Shown here: positions 26,831 to 34,697 of the stretch, piece by piece
How the letters are laid out: each line of letters opens with the position of its first letter
Position numbering within the stretch: position 1 is the first letter of the stretch
Origin: Pedococcus cremeus
GTDB taxonomy: Bacteria; Actinomycetota; Actinomycetes; Actinomycetales; Dermatophilaceae
Assembly: GCF_900111375.1 (NCBI RefSeq)
Contig: NZ_FOHB01000008.1
Coordinates: 62,001-126,000 of the forward strand
Direction: 5' to 3'
Length of the DNA: 64,000 nt
The notes under the pieces: model-generated
Told to the model about the DNA's origin: nothing
The model's database searches: none
Seen by the model: only the letters and a program-made list of their open reading frames with translations
Made by a program: the position numbers and the translations under genes

Positions 26831-27483
26831 GCCCTGTCGCCCAGCACCACGAGATCCGCAGCGGCGCCGACGTCCTCGACGTCTCGCCGGTCATCCCCGT
26901 CGTGGTCGTGGAGTCCGCCGAGCAGGCGGTGCCCCTGGCGCAGGCCCTGCTGCGCGGCGGCATACCGGTCATCGAGATCACGCTGCGCTCGGAGGCAGGG
27001 CTGGCCGCGATCGAGGCGGTGGCGAACGAGGTCGAGGGCATGGTCGTCGGGGCCGGCACCGTGCTGACGCCCGAGCAGGTCGGCCAGGTGCGCGACGCCG
27101 GAGCGCAGTTCATCGTGACCCCCGGGTCGCCGCCGAGGCTGCTCGAGGCGGCCGTGGGATCGGGGCTGCCGCTGCTCGCCGGTGCCGGCACGCTCACCGA
27201 GATGCTGACCCTCGCCGAGGCCGGGCTCACCGCCATGAAGTTCTTCCCGGCGGAGGCCAGCGGGGGTCGGGCGTACCTGTCGTCCGTGGCGGGCCCGTGC
27301 CCGCACCTGCGCTTCTGCCCGACCGGCGGGGTCACGCCGGAGAACGCGCGGGACTACCTCGCGCTGCCGAACGTCGGCTGCGTCGGCGGCTCGTGGCTGA
27401 CGCCGAAGGATGCCGTGGCGCAGGGCGACTGGGCCCGCATCGAGTCGCTGGCCGCGCAGGCCGCCTCACTGCGCTCCGCCTGA
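26827..27483 (+). CDS. eda: KDPG aldolase
   Basis: The 218-residue class I aldolase cleaves KDPG to pyruvate and glyceraldehyde 3-phosphate. The catalytic Glu50 (IPVIEITLR) and Schiff-base Lys138 (AMKFFPAE) are present, with [11 protein letters not shown] and CPTGGV. The GTG at 26827 overlaps the edd stop (GTGA), so the two are translationally coupled. Together they make a complete lower Entner-Doudoroff pathway. Confidence 0.95.
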   Translation: MSPVAQHHEIRSGADVLDVSPVIPVVVVESAEQAVPLAQALLRGGIPVIEITLRSEAGLAAIEAVANEVEGMVVGAGTVLTPEQVGQVRDAGAQFIVTPGSPPRLLEAAVGSGLPLLAGAGTLTEMLTLAEAGLTAMKFFPAEASGGRAYLSSVAGPCPHLRFCPTGGVTPENARDYLALPNVGCVGGSWLTPKDAVAQGDWARIESLAAQAASLRSA

Positions 27484-27500
27484 GCCACTTCGTCGACGCC

Positions 27501-27541
27501 GAGCCGCCCACGGCCCCGTCAACGGGGGTCATGGGCGGCTC
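27501..27541 (+). terminator. Two-part hairpin after edd-eda
   Basis: Outer arms GAGCCGCCCA (27501-27510) and 27532-27541; an inner CCCCG/CGGGG stem fills the loop. The rest of the 27542-27815 gap shows no convincing gene. Confidence 0.65.
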
Positions 27542-27815
27542 GCTGCGTGCGAGGTCGGGTCGGGGTGTGGCCGGGCATGGACCAGCCCGCGGGCCTTGCC
27601 TGCCGAGACGAGCGGCTGGCGTTGTGCAGGGGACGACCTGCACGGCCCGCGGGCTGCGGTGATGCTGGTGGGATTGCGCTTCAGCGCAGTTGCCGTGCGC
27701 CCTAGCGCCCAGTCACCTCACGCGTCCAATGAGAAATCACTTCTTGGACCACCTCCCTTCCGTGTGCCTCGACGGTAAGCCGGGACCCGGGAGGAAGGCA
27801 ACACATTTCGGGCGC

Positions 27816-28460
27816 TCAGGCGGTGGTGACGACCTCGTCGTAGCCCAGCCGCGGCAGGCGCTGCAGCCAGGCGTCCTCGCCGGGCTTGCCGATGTTCATG
27901 ACGACCAGGGTGCGGTGCCGGCCGTCGGGGAAGAACTCGCGGTCGACCGCGGCCGCGTCGAGGCCCGTCATCGGGCCCGCGGCGAGGCCGGCGGCGCGTA
28001 CGCCCATGGTGAAGTAGCCGATCTGGAGCGCGGCGTTGAGCTTGGCCGACTCCTCGCGGGCCGACTCGTTGCCGGCGAAGAGGTCACGTGCGCCGGGGAA
28101 GTGGGGGAAGACCTTCGGCAGCTCGTCGTGGAAGTCGAGGTCGGCGGCCAGGATGGCCACCAGGGGGGCGGCCTCGGTCTTGGCCTTGTTGCCGTCGCCC
28201 ATGAGGCCGACCAGGCGGGCGCGGGCCTCGTCGCTGCGGACCAGCACGATGCGCAGGGGCTGGTTGTTCATCGAGGTCGGGGCCCACTTCACCAGGTGGT
28301 AGATCGCCTTGACCTGCTCGTCGGTGACGGGCTCGTCGGTGAAGGTGTTGGCGGTGCGGGCCTCACGGAAGAGCAGGTCCTGGGCCTGCGGGTCCAGCTC
28401 GAGCGGGGCCTCGAACTCGGCCTCGTAGTCGGTCAGGTCGGCGTGGGAGATCTGCGTCAT
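27816..28460 (-). CDS. Nitroreductase family protein (RutE/HadB-like)
   Basis: The 214-residue flavoprotein has family features ARTANTFTDEPV, WAPTSMNNQPLRIV, NAALQIGYFTMGVRAAGLAAGPMTG and MNIGKPGEDAWL. This branch includes malonic semialdehyde reductase RutE and uncharacterised NAD(P)H:FMN oxidoreductases; no other rut genes are nearby, so a detoxification or quinone/nitro-reducing role is as likely. I start at the ATG at 28460 (MTQISHADL). A perfect palindrome lies just upstream. Confidence 0.88.
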   Translation of the reverse strand: MTQISHADLTDYEAEFEAPLELDPQAQDLLFREARTANTFTDEPVTDEQVKAIYHLVKWAPTSMNNQPLRIVLVRSDEARARLVGLMGDGNKAKTEAAPLVAILAADLDFHDELPKVFPHFPGARDLFAGNESAREESAKLNAALQIGYFTMGVRAAGLAAGPMTGLDAAAVDREFFPDGRHRTLVVMNIGKPGEDAWLQRLPRLGYDEVVTTA

Positions 28461-28466
28461 GTGTCG

Positions 28467-28478
28467 TTGAACGTTCAA
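28467..28478 (-). promoter_or_regulatory. 12-bp palindrome TTGAACGTTCAA before the nitroreductase gene
   Basis: The perfect palindrome sits 7-18 bases upstream of the ATG at 28460, in an AT-rich patch with a possible TATCTC -10 just upstream. TTGA-n-TCAA symmetry is typical of MarR/HxlR-type operators, which often control nitroreductases. No regulator gene is adjacent, so it would act in trans. Confidence 0.6.
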
Positions 28479-28676
28479 TGAGATAGGTGTATTCCGCAAC
28501 CAGCGAGCCGATTCCTCCGGCCGGACTGGGGGTCATTCGCCCTGAGATGTCCGATCTGTCGCCACTGTAGCGGGCTGCGGGACGGGGCCGTCCCAGGGGC
28601 ACCCGCAGGAGCCATGGACCACGACCCGAACCCTGTGAGAGGTGCAGTCGAGACGCGCCACTGCTACACAACTCGG

Positions 28677-30848
28677 ATGGCCATGCACGTGGAGCACCGA
28701 CCCTGGCTCGACGCCACCCGACCCGTTCCCGAGCGGGTGGAGGCGCTGATGGCGCAGATGACCCTGGAGGAGAAGGTCGGCCAGACCCACCAGGTGGCCA
28801 ACATCCACCCCGACGACGACGCCGAGCTGCTCCGACAGGGCAGCATCGGGTCGAGCCTCTTCGCCAGTGGCGCGACCGGCGGCAACGAGCGCGACGAGGG
28901 GGTGCTGGCCCACAACATCGACGCCGCCCAGCGGCACGCCGTCGAGGACAGCCGGCTCGGCATCCCGGTGCTGTTCGGGCGTGACGTGATCCACGGCCAC
29001 CGGACGGTGTTCCCCATCCCCCTCGGGCTGGCCGCCGCGTGGGACGAGGAGCTCGCCGAGCAGGCCGGCGAGATCGCCGCGCACGAGGCGGTCGTCGACG
29101 GTGTGGCGTGGACCTTCGCGCCGATGGTCGACCTCTCCGAGGAGCCGCGGTGGGGCCGTGTGGCGGAGTCGCTGGGTGAGACCCCGGTGCTGAGCGGGCG
29201 GCTCGCCGCGGCGCTGGTCCGCGGCTTCCAGGGCGACGTCCCGGGCCACCCCGACCGGATCGCGGCCTGCGCCAAGCACTTCGCCGGCTACGGGCTGGCC
29301 GCCGGCGGCCGCGACTACGACACCGTGTCGGTCGGCGAGAACACGCTCCGCAACCTGCACCTGCGGCCGTTCAAAGCAGCCGTCGACGCCGGCGTGACGA
29401 CGGTGATGGCGGCGTTCAACGACGTCGACGGCATCCCGATGCACGCCCACCGCCACCTGCTGCGTGACGTGCTCAAGGGGGAGTGGGGCTTCGAGGGCCT
29501 CGTCGTGGCCGACTGGAACGGCGTCGGCCAGCTGGTGAACGAGGGTGTCGCTGCAGACCTGCGCGACGCCGCACGACAGGCGATCGAGGCCGGTGTCGAC
29601 CTCGACATGTGCTCCGGCGGCTACTCCGCCCACCTGGCCGACCTGGTCCGTGACGGAGTCGTTGCCGAGAAGCTCGTCGACGACGCCGTGCGCCGCATCC
29701 TGACCGTGAAGTTCCGGCTTGGCCTCTTCGAGCGGCCCTACGCCGGGGAACCCACCCGCAGCAACGCCCCCACGGAGCAGACCCGCTCGGTGGCGCGCCG
29801 GGCCGCCCACGCCGCGCACGTGCTCGTCTCGAACAACGGGGTCCTGCCGCTCGGCCCCGACTGCGGCACCGTGCACCTCAGCGGCCCGTTCGCCGAGGAG
29901 GGGGAGGCACTGCTCGGCACCTGGACCCTCGACGGTCGTGGCGAGGACGTCGTGAGCCCGGCCGCCGCCTTCCGCGAGCGGCTCGGCAACGAGCGGCTGC
30001 TCGTCAGCGACGGCCGGTTCAGCGACCGCTCCGTGCAGCAGGTGCGCAATGCCGACGTCACCGTCGCCGTGGTCGGCGAGCACTCGTGGCGCTCGGGCGA
30101 GGCCAACTCGGTCAGCGACATCGGCCTCCCTGCCGGGCAGCTTGACGCGCTCCGCCAGCTCGCCCGCCTCGGCAAGCCGCTCGTCGCGGTCGTCTACACC
30201 GGCCGCCCGCTCGAGCTCGGCGACGTCATGGACCTCGCCGACGCCGTGGTCGTGGTGTGGCACCCCGGCATCGAGGCGGGAAACGCGTTGGCCGACATCG
30301 TCTTCGGTGACGTCAGCCCCCACGGGCGGCTCCCGATGACGTTCCCCCTCACGACCGGCCACATCCCGACGAGCACCCACCAGCGACCGACCGGACGGCT
30401 GATCGAGCGGCACGAGGACACCCGGCTCGGCCGCTACCTCGACGACCTCGTCTTCCCCCGCCTGCCCTTCGGGCACGGGCTGACCTACACGACCTTCGAC
30501 TACGGCCCTCCTCGTCTGTCGGCGCCGCAGCTCGCGCGGTCGGGCGGCAGCGTGCAGCTCGAGGTCGACGTCACGAACACCGGCGACAGGGCAGGACGGG
30601 AGGTCGTGCAGCTGTACTTCCGCGACCCGGTCGCCGAGGTGACCCGGCCCCTCGTCGAGCTCACCGACTGGGCCGTGCTCGACCTCGGCCCGGGCGACAC
30701 GGGCACGGCCGAGTTCACCGTCACCGCAGAGCAGTTCGCCTACTTCGGGCGTGACAACACCGCTCGGGTCGACGCCGGGGAGATCGTGCTGCAGGTCGGA
30801 CCCGACGCCCTCACCGGCGCGCGCACGACCGTGATTGTCACGACGTGA
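28677..30848 (+). CDS. bglX: Glycoside hydrolase family 3 beta-glucosidase (BglX-like)
   Basis: The 723-residue enzyme has the GH3 (beta/alpha)8 domain (about 15-330; FGRDVIHGHRTVFPIPLG, AKHFAGYG), the nucleophile Asp in GLVVADWNG, the alpha/beta sandwich with acid-base region EHSWRSGEANS, and a C-terminal Fn3-like domain. No signal peptide, so it probably hydrolyses imported oligosaccharides in the cytoplasm, as does the GH13 enzyme at 43 kb. I start at the ATG at 28677 (MAMHVEHRPW); TACACA six bases upstream may be a leaderless -10. An ATG at 28614 is less likely. No sugar transporter is adjacent. Confidence 0.92.
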   Translation: MAMHVEHRPWLDATRPVPERVEALMAQMTLEEKVGQTHQVANIHPDDDAELLRQGSIGSSLFASGATGGNERDEGVLAHNIDAAQRHAVEDSRLGIPVLFGRDVIHGHRTVFPIPLGLAAAWDEELAEQAGEIAAHEAVVDGVAWTFAPMVDLSEEPRWGRVAESLGETPVLSGRLAAALVRGFQGDVPGHPDRIAACAKHFAGYGLAAGGRDYDTVSVGENTLRNLHLRPFKAAVDAGVTTVMAAFNDVDGIPMHAHRHLLRDVLKGEWGFEGLVVADWNGVGQLVNEGVAADLRDAARQAIEAGVDLDMCSGGYSAHLADLVRDGVVAEKLVDDAVRRILTVKFRLGLFERPYAGEPTRSNAPTEQTRSVARRAAHAAHVLVSNNGVLPLGPDCGTVHLSGPFAEEGEALLGTWTLDGRGEDVVSPAAAFRERLGNERLLVSDGRFSDRSVQQVRNADVTVAVVGEHSWRSGEANSVSDIGLPAGQLDALRQLARLGKPLVAVVYTGRPLELGDVMDLADAVVVVWHPGIEAGNALADIVFGDVSPHGRLPMTFPLTTGHIPTSTHQRPTGRLIERHEDTRLGRYLDDLVFPRLPFGHGLTYTTFDYGPPRLSAPQLARSGGSVQLEVDVTNTGDRAGREVVQLYFRDPVAEVTRPLVELTDWAVLDLGPGDTGTAEFTVTAEQFAYFGRDNTARVDAGEIVLQVGPDALTGARTTVIVTT

Positions 30849-30863
30849 CAACCACGGGGGCGG

Positions 30864-31616
30864 TCAGCCCTCGCGGTGCACCTTGTGCGGCGCAGCCTGT
30901 GCCTGCGGCTTGATGACGAGCAGGTCGACGTTGACGTGGGCGGGCCGGGTGGCCATCCAGACGATCGCGTCGGCGACGTCGTCGGCGACGAGGGGCCGAG
31001 ACACGCCGGCATACACCTGCTCGGCGCGCTCCTGGTCGCCGCGGAAGCGGGTGAGGGAGAAGCCTTCGGTGCGCACCATGCCGGGCGCCACCTCGGTGAT
31101 GCGCACCGGCTGGTCGACGAGCTCGAGCCGCAGCGTCTCGGTCATGACGGCGAGGGCGTGCTTGGCGGCGGTGTAGCCACCGCCTCCCTCGTATGCCGTG
31201 CGGCCGGCGGTGCTGCCGACGTTGACGATGATGCCCTCACCACTGGCCTTGAGGGCCGGCAGCAGCGCCTGGGTGACCTGCAGGGCGCCGATGACGTTGA
31301 CCTCGTACATCGCCCGCCAGTCCTCGACCCGGCCCTCCTCGACCGACTCGAGGCCGAACGCGCCGCCGGCGTTGTTGACGAGCACGTCGAGCCGGTCACC
31401 CACCGCCTCCGCGAGCCGCTGGACATCGGCGGTGTCGGTCACGTCGCACGCGACGGCGACGCCACCGATTTCGCCGGCGAGCTTCTCGATGCGCTGCGTC
31501 CGGCGGGCGGCACAGAACACCCGGAAGCCGGCTGCCGCGAGCTGGCGGGCGGTCGCCTCGCCGATGCCGCTGCTGGCGCCGGTGACGACGGCGGTCTTGC
31601 GGGCGTTGGTGCTCAC
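30864..31616 (-). CDS. Short-chain dehydrogenase/reductase
   Basis: The 250-residue classical SDR has TGASSGIGEATARQL (cofactor), LVNNAGGAFG, an active-site Ser in VGSTAGRTAY, the YxxxK pair in GGYTAAKHAL and a C-terminal VNVDLLVIKP segment, resembling YdfG-type serine/3-hydroxy-acid dehydrogenases. The GTG at 31616 follows GAGGAGC and overlaps the upstream gene stop by 4 bp. It converges with bglX. Substrate unknown. Confidence 0.92.
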   Translation of the reverse strand: MSTNARKTAVVTGASSGIGEATARQLAAAGFRVFCAARRTQRIEKLAGEIGGVAVACDVTDTADVQRLAEAVGDRLDVLVNNAGGAFGLESVEEGRVEDWRAMYEVNVIGALQVTQALLPALKASGEGIIVNVGSTAGRTAYEGGGGYTAAKHALAVMTETLRLELVDQPVRITEVAPGMVRTEGFSLTRFRGDQERAEQVYAGVSRPLVADDVADAIVWMATRPAHVNVDLLVIKPQAQAAPHKVHREG

Positions 31617-32386
31617 GGGGTGCTCCTCACGGTGTCGGTGACCACAGTGTCGGTAACCGCAGTGTCGGTGACCGGTCGGACGGTGGCGGGGTCGATGGCG
31701 ATCCAGGTGGCGTCGGCGTGCGCGAGGAGGGTGCCGTCCGCGGCATACAGCGCGGTGCCGCACCAGTGCTTGCGACCCTCGCTGCCCCGCGCCCACGCCA
31801 TGACGACGTGCTCCTCGCCGACGGCGGGCAGGCGGTCGACCTCGGCGGTCATGGTGCCGAGCACCATGGGGCGCCCGCCGACGCCGAGGGCCCACGCGCC
31901 GGGGCAGTCGAGCGCGGCCCACACGATCTCGGGAGTCGACTCGGTGGGCACCCATGCCGCGGCGTGCACGCCCTCGCGCCCCGGCAGCGGGCCGGGGCGC
32001 AGGCAGAGGGCGTCGCCCGGCTCCCGCTCGGTGCCGCAGGAGAAGCAGGTGGGGAACGGGTGGTCGTGCAGCCCCGCATAGTGCTCCGCCACGGCGGTTG
32101 CCTCGGCGAACGTCACCGGCGCGGGCAGACCGGCCCGCGGCAGAGGGGGTGCCGGCTGGGCGGAGGCGACCACGAGGTCACCGTCGAGCACCTCGACCAC
32201 CCCGTCGTCGCCGGTGCGCACCTGCAGCGCGCGGTCGAGCGGGGGAGGGGTGCGCAGCCGCACCGAGACGGCCGGGCGCTCTGCGTCGGTGGGCACGAGC
32301 TGGGCGAGGTGGCCGCTGGTCCACCCGCCGTTGCCCGACTCGGGCGGGCCGCAGAACCGGGCGGGGATGGTGAAGGTTGCCGTCAC
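31613..32386 (-). CDS. Hotdog-fold thioesterase-like protein
   Basis: About 257 residues from the GTG at 32386. The middle and C-terminus (LHDHPFPTCFSCGTEREPGD, WVPTESTPEIVWAALDCPGAWALG, HVVMAWARGSEGRKHWCGTALY) match an actinobacterial family with a hotdog-like fold; a CxxC pair is visible. Activity is unproven. A TAGCGT box lies seven bases before the GTG and no ribosome-binding site is seen. The C-terminal tail is a VTDTx pentapeptide repeated three times. It is coupled to the downstream SDR by a 4-bp overlap. Confidence 0.75.
   Translation of the reverse strand: MTATFTIPARFCGPPESGNGGWTSGHLAQLVPTDAERPAVSVRLRTPPPLDRALQVRTGDDGVVEVLDGDLVVASAQPAPPLPRAGLPAPVTFAEATAVAEHYAGLHDHPFPTCFSCGTEREPGDALCLRPGPLPGREGVHAAAWVPTESTPEIVWAALDCPGAWALGVGGRPMVLGTMTAEVDRLPAVGEEHVVMAWARGSEGRKHWCGTALYAADGTLLAHADATWIAIDPATVRPVTDTAVTDTVVTDTVRSTP
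31631..31673. repeat. 15-bp tandem repeat (three units) at the 3' end of the hotdog gene
   Basis: GTGTCGGTGACC-type units at about 31632, 31647 and 31662 encode Val-Thr-Asp-Thr-x on the minus strand, just before the stop that overlaps the SDR start. Confidence 0.9.
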
Positions 32387-32393
32387 GCTGCTG

Positions 32394-32403
32394 ACGCTAG
32401 CGC
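32394..32403. promoter_or_regulatory. Overlapping bidirectional leaderless -10 boxes
   Basis: ACGCTAGCGC holds TAGCGT on the minus strand (32394-32399, 7 nt before the hotdog GTG) and TAGCGC on the plus strand (32398-32403, 6 nt before the MFS ATG). Both transcripts would begin at their start codons from one symmetric site. Confidence 0.55.
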
Positions 32404-32409
32404 GACACA

Positions 32410-33645
32410 ATGGCCGGAATGTCCCAGACCCCGTCCTCGGCGCCGGCCGAGCCGTTCCTGCTGCGCCGCATCGCGCTACCGGCCTACGGCCCGACGGTGC
32501 TCGCGTCGCTCGGCCACGGCGCGGTGCTGCCGGTGCTCGCGCTCAGCGCGCGGGCCCTCGGCGCGTCGGTGGGGGTCGCCGCGCTGACCGTGGCGCTGCT
32601 CGGCATCGGGCAGCTTGCGGCCTCGCTGCCCTCGGGGGCGCTCGCGGCGCGCGTCGGCGAGCGGCGCGCCCTCATGGTGGCCGGCGTCATCGACGCGGTG
32701 GCCATGACCGGCGCCCTGCTGGCACGCGAGGTGTGGCTGCTCGCCGTGGCCGTCTTCGTCATGGGCATCGCCGGGGCGCTGTTCAACCTGGCCCGGCAGG
32801 CCTACCTCACCGAGGTGGTGCCCGTCTCCATGCGCGCCCGAGCGCTGTCGACGCTCGGCGGCGTGCACCGCATCGGGCTCTTCGCCGGCCCCTTCGTGGG
32901 TGCGGCGGTGGTGGCGGAGTGGGACATCAGGGCTGCGTATGCCGTGGCCGTCGCCACGAGCATCGGAGCCTTCCTCCTCGTCGCGCTGCTGCCCGACCTG
33001 ACGGCCGGGCACGAGCGGGCCACCGCCGCTGCCGCCCGGCGCTCGGTGGGTTCGGTGCTGCTGGAGCACCGGCGAACGCTGCTCACCCTCGGCACCGGCG
33101 TGCTCGCCATCGCCGCGGCCCGGGGCGCCCGCACGTCGCTGCTGCCCCTGTGGGCCGAGCAGATCGGCCTCGACGCCACCGACACCGCGCTCGTCTTCGG
33201 CATCGCCGGGGCGCTCGACATGCTGCTGTTCTACCCGGCCGGCGCCGTCATGGACCGGTTCGGGCGGGCATGGGTGGCGGTGCCCACCGTGGTGGTGCTC
33301 GGCATCGGCATGGCCGCCCTGCCGCTCACCACGACCATGCCGGCGCTGACCGTGGTGGCGCTGCTCATGGCGCTCGGCAACGGCCTGGGCTCGGGCATCG
33401 TCATGACGCTCGGTGCGGATGCCGCGCCGGCGGACGCGCGGCCGCAGTTCCTCGGCGGCTGGCGGCTGTTCGTCGACTCCGGCGTCTCCGGCGGTCCGCT
33501 GCTCGTCAGCGCGATCACGGTCGTCGCCCCGCTGGCCGCCGCGTGCGTCGTGCTGGGCGGCATCTCCTTCGTCGGCGGTGCCTGGCTGGCTCGCTGGGTG
33601 CCGCGCTACGACCCGACGCGCCGGCCGCGTTCGCAGCAGGCCTGA
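32410..33645 (+). CDS. MFS transporter
   Basis: The 411-residue twelve-helix protein has loop motif SGALAARVGERRALM and LARQAYLTEVVPVSMRARALSTLGG, typical of actinobacterial MFS_1 exporters. Start at the ATG at 32410 fits the TAGCGC box; an ATG at 32419 is possible. It diverges from the hotdog-SDR operon with a shared promoter, so coordinate expression is plausible. Substrate unknown. Confidence 0.88.
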   Translation: MAGMSQTPSSAPAEPFLLRRIALPAYGPTVLASLGHGAVLPVLALSARALGASVGVAALTVALLGIGQLAASLPSGALAARVGERRALMVAGVIDAVAMTGALLAREVWLLAVAVFVMGIAGALFNLARQAYLTEVVPVSMRARALSTLGGVHRIGLFAGPFVGAAVVAEWDIRAAYAVAVATSIGAFLLVALLPDLTAGHERATAAAARRSVGSVLLEHRRTLLTLGTGVLAIAAARGARTSLLPLWAEQIGLDATDTALVFGIAGALDMLLFYPAGAVMDRFGRAWVAVPTVVVLGIGMAALPLTTTMPALTVVALLMALGNGLGSGIVMTLGADAAPADARPQFLGGWRLFVDSGVSGGPLLVSAITVVAPLAAACVVLGGISFVGGAWLARWVPRYDPTRRPRSQQA

Positions 33646-33699
33646 CCGGGCGGCCGTCCGGCCGCAGCGCCCTCGGGGAACCCGGCCTCGGGGTCCGGG

Positions 33700-34608
33700 T
33701 CAGGCGCCCAGCTCCCGCAGCGCCACGGCGTAGTAACGGTCGCGCTCGGCCTTGCCGTTGAGGCCGCCGTTGATCCGCCGGGTGATGGCGTCGAACTGCT
33801 GCCGGTCTGCGAGGTCGTTCAGCCCACGGGACGTCCAGAACCAGCCCGCGACCCGGAAGCCGACGTCGGGGTCGGCCGCCCGGTGGGGGTTCGCCAGCAG
33901 GTCGATGCCGAGGGCGCGCCCGGCCACCCGGTAGTTGTTGCGCCCGGTGAGCTGGATCGGCCCGCGTCCCTTGAACCGGACGCCGTCACCGGGCTGGGTG
34001 TTGCCGAGGTCGCGTCGGCCCTCGTACTCCGCGCCGGAGGCGAGCTCCTCCATGAACTGCAGCTGCGCGCTCTCGTGGGCCAGCTGTGCCAGGAAGGCGG
34101 CTCGGCGCAGGGGCGAGATCATCGCGGCCTCCCGCATCGCCACGTTGAGGTGCGGGAGGTAGTCGGCCGCTCGCGGTCTCGCCAGGGGCATGATCACGAG
34201 GAGCTGCGCCCGGGTCACGTCTGCGGTCTTCGGGCCGGGCCGCACCGCGACCACCACGCGAGGTGGTGACACGTCCGACCCGGTGAGCTGCAGCACCTGG
34301 CCGACGTGGATGAGGTTCGGGTTCGCGATGTGGTTCCGGTGGGCGATCGCCTGCACGGACGTGTGGAACCGGGCCGCGATGGCGCCCAGCGTGTCACCGG
34401 GCTGCACGGTGTAGTGCGTCGGTGGGGGCGGCGGAGGGGTGTTGCCGGGGTGTGGGACGGACAGCACCTGGCCGACGCGGATGAGGTTGGGGTCGGCGAT
34501 GTGGTTGAGGCGTGCGAGGGCGCCGACCGACGTCCCGAAGTGGCCGGCGATGGCGCCGAGCGTGTCGCCGGGCTGCACCGTGTAGCGCGACAGCACCTGC
34601 TTGGTCAT
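33700..34608 (-). CDS. Two-LysM plus GH19-like cell-wall hydrolase
   Basis: The ATG at 34608 follows GAGGAG. The 302-residue protein has two near-identical LysM modules (about 8-52 and 66-110; YTVQPGDTLGAIA in each) joined by a Pro run, then a GH19 chitinase/endolysin-like domain (about 128-302) with the catalytic-Glu helix LAQLAHESAQLQFMEELASG, YEGRRDLGN and RFKGRGPIQLTGRNNY. There is no signal peptide, unlike housekeeping wall enzymes but like phage endolysins. It lies 89 bp after a large hydrolase gene on the same strand; the pair looks accessory. Confidence 0.85.
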   Translation of the reverse strand: MTKQVLSRYTVQPGDTLGAIAGHFGTSVGALARLNHIADPNLIRVGQVLSVPHPGNTPPPPPPTHYTVQPGDTLGAIAARFHTSVQAIAHRNHIANPNLIHVGQVLQLTGSDVSPPRVVVAVRPGPKTADVTRAQLLVIMPLARPRAADYLPHLNVAMREAAMISPLRRAAFLAQLAHESAQLQFMEELASGAEYEGRRDLGNTQPGDGVRFKGRGPIQLTGRNNYRVAGRALGIDLLANPHRAADPDVGFRVAGWFWTSRGLNDLADRQQFDAITRRINGGLNGKAERDRYYAVALRELGA

Positions 34609-34697
34609 CTCGATCTCCTCTTCCTGCGCGGTCGGCGCGCTGCACGGTCCGCTTCCCGCGCGGACCGAGGTGCGGGTGGGTGGGGGCGGTCAGGCCC

